DNA of 53,308 nt from contig SHYG01000004.1 in assembly GCA_009692925.1 (NCBI GenBank), positions 1-53,308 of the forward strand. Direction: 5' to 3'. Every line of letters begins with the position of its first letter. Within the stretch, counting starts at the first letter, position 1. Below, piece by piece: positions 50,643 to 53,308 of this stretch. The notes beneath the pieces were generated by a model. The model was not told where the DNA came from and made no database searches. It worked only from the letters and a program-made list of their open reading frames with translations. A program made the position numbers and the translations under genes. Source of the DNA: Dehalococcoidia bacterium. Its GTDB lineage: Bacteria; Chloroflexota; Dehalococcoidia; Lucifugimonadales; UBA3495.

Positions 50643-51368
50643 ATGAATCAGCGAATGGAGATCTTAGCCCGCGGCGCTGTCGAACTGGGCCTGCACCTGA
50701 CGGACCAACAGCTAGACCAGTTTGAAGTGTACTATCGGGAACTGGTGGACTGGAACCAGCGGATGAATCTGACCGCCATCACCGAGTACTCGGAGGTGCA
50801 GGTGAAGCACTTCCTGGACTCCCTGACGGTCTGCCTGACGCTGCCGCAAGGGCTTCTCCCCGGCGCGGCGGTGGTGGAGGTAGGCGCCGGCGCGGGTCTG
50901 CCGGGTTTGGCCCTCAAGCTCGTATACCCGGACTCGCGGCTGGCCCTGGTGGAGTCGGTCGGCAAGAAGACCGCCTTCCTGCGGCACCTGGTGGAGACCT
51001 TGGGGTTAGCTAACGTGGAAGTGTACACCGGCCGCGCGGAGGAGTTGGCGCGGCAGCCGGGCTTGCGGGAGAGTTTTGACCTGGCGCTGGCGCGGGGATT
51101 GGCCAAGCTGCCGGCGCTGCTGGAGTACACCTTGCCCTTCTGCCGCGTTGGCGGACGGGTGGTGGCTTGGAAGCATGGCGGCATTGACCAGGAGATTGCC
51201 GGCGCAGCGGAGGCGCTGAATGTCCTGGGTGGCCGGTTAACCGCGGCGCACCAGGTGGGCGTCACTGGCCTTACCGACAACCGGGTGCTGCTGGTGGTGG
51301 AGAAGGTGAAGCCCACGCCCCCGGTGTATCCCCGCAGGCCCGGAGTGGCGGCCAAGAGGCCGCTGTAG
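50643..51368 (+). CDS. rsmG: 16S rRNA (guanine527-N7)-methyltransferase RsmG
   Basis: RsmG methylates G527 of 16S rRNA. The 241-residue protein has YYRELVDWNQRMNLTAITEY, KHFLDSLT, the SAM motif VVEVGAGAGLPGLALKLVYP, LALVESVGKKTAFLRHLVET and ALARGLAKLPALLEYTLPF. A TATAAT (50630-50635) lies only 8 bases before ATG 50643, which suggests a leaderless mRNA. No par or mnm genes, which often sit next to rsmG, are here. Confidence 0.94.
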   Translation: MNQRMEILARGAVELGLHLTDQQLDQFEVYYRELVDWNQRMNLTAITEYSEVQVKHFLDSLTVCLTLPQGLLPGAAVVEVGAGAGLPGLALKLVYPDSRLALVESVGKKTAFLRHLVETLGLANVEVYTGRAEELARQPGLRESFDLALARGLAKLPALLEYTLPFCRVGGRVVAWKHGGIDQEIAGAAEALNVLGGRLTAAHQVGVTGLTDNRVLLVVEKVKPTPPVYPRRPGVAAKRPL

Positions 51369-51503
51369 CCGCGGCATGATCCAAGAGACCGCCACCACTA
51401 TTGTGGTGTGGGTAAGTTCCTGAGCCGGCCGTATACAACCCAAGCAAGCAGTCAAAATCCTACTCGGCCTACTCGGATGGCCTACTCGGTTGGAAGGAAC
51501 GTC

Positions 51504-51947
51504 ATGGCAACCGCCTGGATCACCCTCAAGAGTGGAGCAACACTTGGACTGGCCCTGGTGTTGCTGGCAACCGCCCTCACAGTAGCTGCCTGCGCCGGTG
51601 GCTCCGGGGCCGAGCCCGGTCCGGGCGCCCCTGGGCCGGGGATGGGCGCCGGCATGGGCCCGGGCATCTCAGTAGCGGAAGCCCTGGTCTCTCGCCTGGA
51701 GGGGCCGCTCCTGGTGCGCGGCTGGCTGTGGCGCGCTGAGGGCGGCGAACTGCATCTCTGCGCGGAACTGACGGACTCCATTCCGCCCCAGTGTAGGAAG
51801 CCGTGGTTTACCGTGAAAGGGCTGGATTTAAGCAAAGTCGAGGGCCTGCGCGCCGAGGGCGGAGTGACCTGGTCGCCGCAGCCGGTCCTGGTGCTGGGAG
51901 ACGTGATGCGGGGGGTGCTTGAGGTGTCGGGCCTGTCGCGGGGGTAG
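51504..51947 (+). CDS. Hypothetical lipoprotein
   Basis: A 147-residue secreted protein. The lipoprotein signal has a hydrophobic core (TLGLALVLLATALTVA) and lipobox VAAC, followed by a Gly/Pro/Met-rich linker (GPGAPGPGMGAGMGPG). The mature part, about 90 residues, has LVSRLEGPLLVRGWLWRAEG, two cysteines (ELHLCAE and PPQCRKP) likely bonded, and a beta-rich pattern. I do not recognise the family. GGAAGGAA precedes ATG 51504; frames upstream are open but not supported. Confidence 0.75.
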   Translation: MATAWITLKSGATLGLALVLLATALTVAACAGGSGAEPGPGAPGPGMGAGMGPGISVAEALVSRLEGPLLVRGWLWRAEGGELHLCAELTDSIPPQCRKPWFTVKGLDLSKVEGLRAEGGVTWSPQPVLVLGDVMRGVLEVSGLSRG

Positions 51948-52004
51948 GGCCGTTCAAGTTGCCCTGACGCTGGCATCTCCCAAACATTGGGGATAATTCC
52001 ACTG

Positions 52005-52039
52005 GAAAAAACAGGAGGAGCGGATAGTCCGCTCCTCCT
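52005..52039 (-). terminator. Terminator for the metalloprotease gene
   Basis: On the minus strand AGGAGGAGCGGA pairs with TCCGCTCCTCCT and is followed by GTTTTTTCC. It lies 24 bases after the metalloprotease stop codon. Confidence 0.85.
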
Positions 52040-52062
52040 GTAGATGGCGCTGGGATGGTCCG

Positions 52063-52939
52063 TTAGTGCTTGTCTGAGTTGCCGTGTCCAGCCCAGTTGA
52101 CCCAGGTGTACAAAGTCTGGCCCCCAGCCGCGGGTTTCACGAAGAGGATGTCACGGCCGTGACTATCCTTCTTCCCGGTGGGTGTCCCGAAGTCCTCGTC
52201 GTCGTTATTAGCACCGCTCCTTGGTGCCGGTATCCCCGCAAATTGCGTCGTGTAGCTATCGGTCCTATCTGTGTGCCCGTAGATTGTCACAAGCTGGTTA
52301 TAGTCGTGCTGGTTTGGATGCTGGTTTGTGGACGGATCGTTTGTGTAGTCCATGCAACTTCCCAGGTTAGGGTTGCTGAACGTCTCGTCCTGGTGGTTCA
52401 GCCCGAAGGTGTGGCCCACCTCCTGGCACATCACCATCTGTCTCCAGGCGGGCGTATCGTAGGCGCTGGTGTTGTAGTACGTGTCGTTCAGCTTGACTAG
52501 GCCCTGGGCAATGTGCGACGGTGGGGAGATTCAGATCTGCGCGATACCAAGCCAGCCGTTGTCGCCGTAGGCGGTGTTGCACACGCGGACCTTTCCGCGG
52601 ATGACTGGACAATTCGACTCTGACACCGTGTCGACGACGCTAGCAGGGTGCTGAAAAAGGGGTCGACGGCCCGAAATCGTCCCAATGTTCGTATCTGAGA
52701 GTCCGTCCATTTTTCGCAAGATCGGGGGTTTTCAGCAGCCTGCTAGACAATGTCCAGTCGTTAGAGGCTACCGTTAGATACTCTAGCCACGTACCAGTGA
52801 GATCGGTTTCAAGTTTGATCGTAAACGAACTAGCTGTCCGTCCCCAGTGGTATTTGCCCCAGGAATGGCTTGCGTCGGGCACGCTGGTTGACAGCAGCAT
52901 AGCCCCTGCCAGCATCGCTATGATAGCCCATCGTTTCAT
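52063..52939 (-). pseudogene. Secreted metalloprotease-like gene broken by a MITE and a TGA
   Basis: From ATG 52939 the protein begins with a signal peptide (MKRWAIIAMLAGAMLLSTSV) and runs to NDWTLS, where MITE copy 4 enters. Removing the MITE (leaving one TA) restores the frame exactly: TLS-SVVDTVSESNCPVIRGK, then GDNGWLGIAQI, a TGA (52533-52531) at a probable Trp site, and ISPPSHIAQGLVKLNDTYYN. The late CQEVGHTFGLNHQDE and GSCMDYTNDP resemble matrixin-type zinc proteases (HExxHxxGxxH), but the first His is Gln. The repaired protein would have 257 residues. Confidence 0.82.
52641..52745 (+). mobile_element. 105-bp MITE, copy 4, inside the metalloprotease gene
   Basis: TA-flanked, with the best-matched ends (TAGCAGGGTGCTGAAAA and TTTTCAGCAGCCTGCTA). 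It brings an in-frame stop, ending the truncated product with SAPC. Exact frame repair on removal shows the insertion site and the TA duplication. Confidence 0.93.
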
Positions 52940-53237
52940 GTCGTCACCGCCCTTTAAAACGTCTAAATACCTATTCGTGCCAGGGTTCTCAAACCCTCTG
53001 GCAGGCGCGTTTGGATACAACACTAGCTGTCAGGGTAATAGGGGCTGCGCTAAATTTCAATCCAGCCAATGTCACAATCCCCCGCACACCCCGGAAGGGG
53101 GACTGCATACCAGCGCCGTGCCCCGACGGTTGCGCCACAAGCCTTGCCCCGGTATGATCTAGCCAGCCTGGAGTGGCTGATCAGTTAAGGCGGCGGCCTG
53201 CTGGAACGCCACGGGAGTGTCAACGGGGGGTACTAAC
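52940..53237. other. Intergenic region between divergent genes
   Basis: About 300 bases. The left part is the leader of the metalloprotease-like gene. The last 25 bases hold a purine-rich GGGGGG before the ATG at 53238. No other feature is evident. Confidence 0.4.
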
Positions 53238-53308
53238 ATGAGCATCGCCATCGGATACATGCCCGGCGCCTTTGGCCAGGGCGCGGGAGACCCCGGCGCC
53301 CTTAAGGA
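53238..53308 (+). CDS. Start of a gene cut by the window edge
   Basis: The frame begins MSIAIGYMPGAFGQGAGDPG and continues to the window end. The opening resembles an LLM-type TIM-barrel oxidoreductase, but 23 residues are too few to decide. GGGGGG lies about 8 bases before the ATG. Confidence 0.4.
   Translation, partial: MSIAIGYMPGAFGQGAGDPGALK

Overview
This is a GC-rich bacterial chromosome segment packed with genes on both strands and carrying many dispersed palindromic repeats. The gene mix points to a Chloroflexota-like bacterium, perhaps near Dehalococcoidia or SAR202. That mix includes an HspR-controlled dnaK operon, F420/LLM and GMC oxidoreductases, two amidohydrolases, acyl-CoA dehydrogenase and enoyl-CoA hydratase, BluB with a cobalamin riboswitch, and a fused AccD-AccA. 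The assignment is inference from gene content; no rRNA or tRNA gene was seen.

Layout. 0-6 kb: E1alpha, E1beta and E2 of a 2-oxoacid dehydrogenase, then lipB (which lipoylates E2-type proteins) and an acuC-like deacetylase. 6-10 kb: hspR-grpE-dnaK reads leftward and a zinc-ribbon gene rightward from one 45-bp palindrome that contains both promoters. 10-16 kb: a SUOX-type molybdoenzyme, a frameshifted methyltransferase, an rtcB remnant, selD with an in-frame UGA (selenocysteine) and bSECIS-like hairpin, a peptide-type binding lipoprotein and a type IV pilin. 16-25 kb: repeats, an AroQ-like protein coupled to a protoglobin, an MFS exporter, an LLM oxidoreductase, an aldo/keto reductase, an amidohydrolase, a DUF1445 protein and its small partner, and bluB. 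25-36 kb: an Fe-ADH family protein, a GMC oxidoreductase, a decayed DUF4258/YgiT toxin-antitoxin pair, fumC, an HTH protein, two tandem membrane paralogs (one broken) and a T-box-controlled ilvB. 36-46 kb: tsaD, a CorC-type protein, a phosphatase, tilS, a DUF6282 amidohydrolase, accDA, mrp and a SufT-like gene. 46-53 kb: quinone reductase, enoyl-CoA hydratase, an HTH regulator, acyl-CoA dehydrogenase, an Lrp-type RAM domain, rsmG, a lipoprotein, a disrupted metalloprotease and the first codons of one more gene.

Two themes stand out. First, a 105-bp MITE with TA target duplications occurs four times. In one copy, computational removal restores a metalloprotease reading frame exactly, and in another the insertion supplies the ilvB stop codon. 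At least six further repeat families are present. Second, several genes carry lesions: TGA at probable Trp positions in two genes, two ambers in a toxin gene, one frameshift and one truncation. By contrast, the TGA in selD sits exactly at the catalytic Cys/Sec site and has a recoding hairpin, so it is read as selenocysteine and not as damage.
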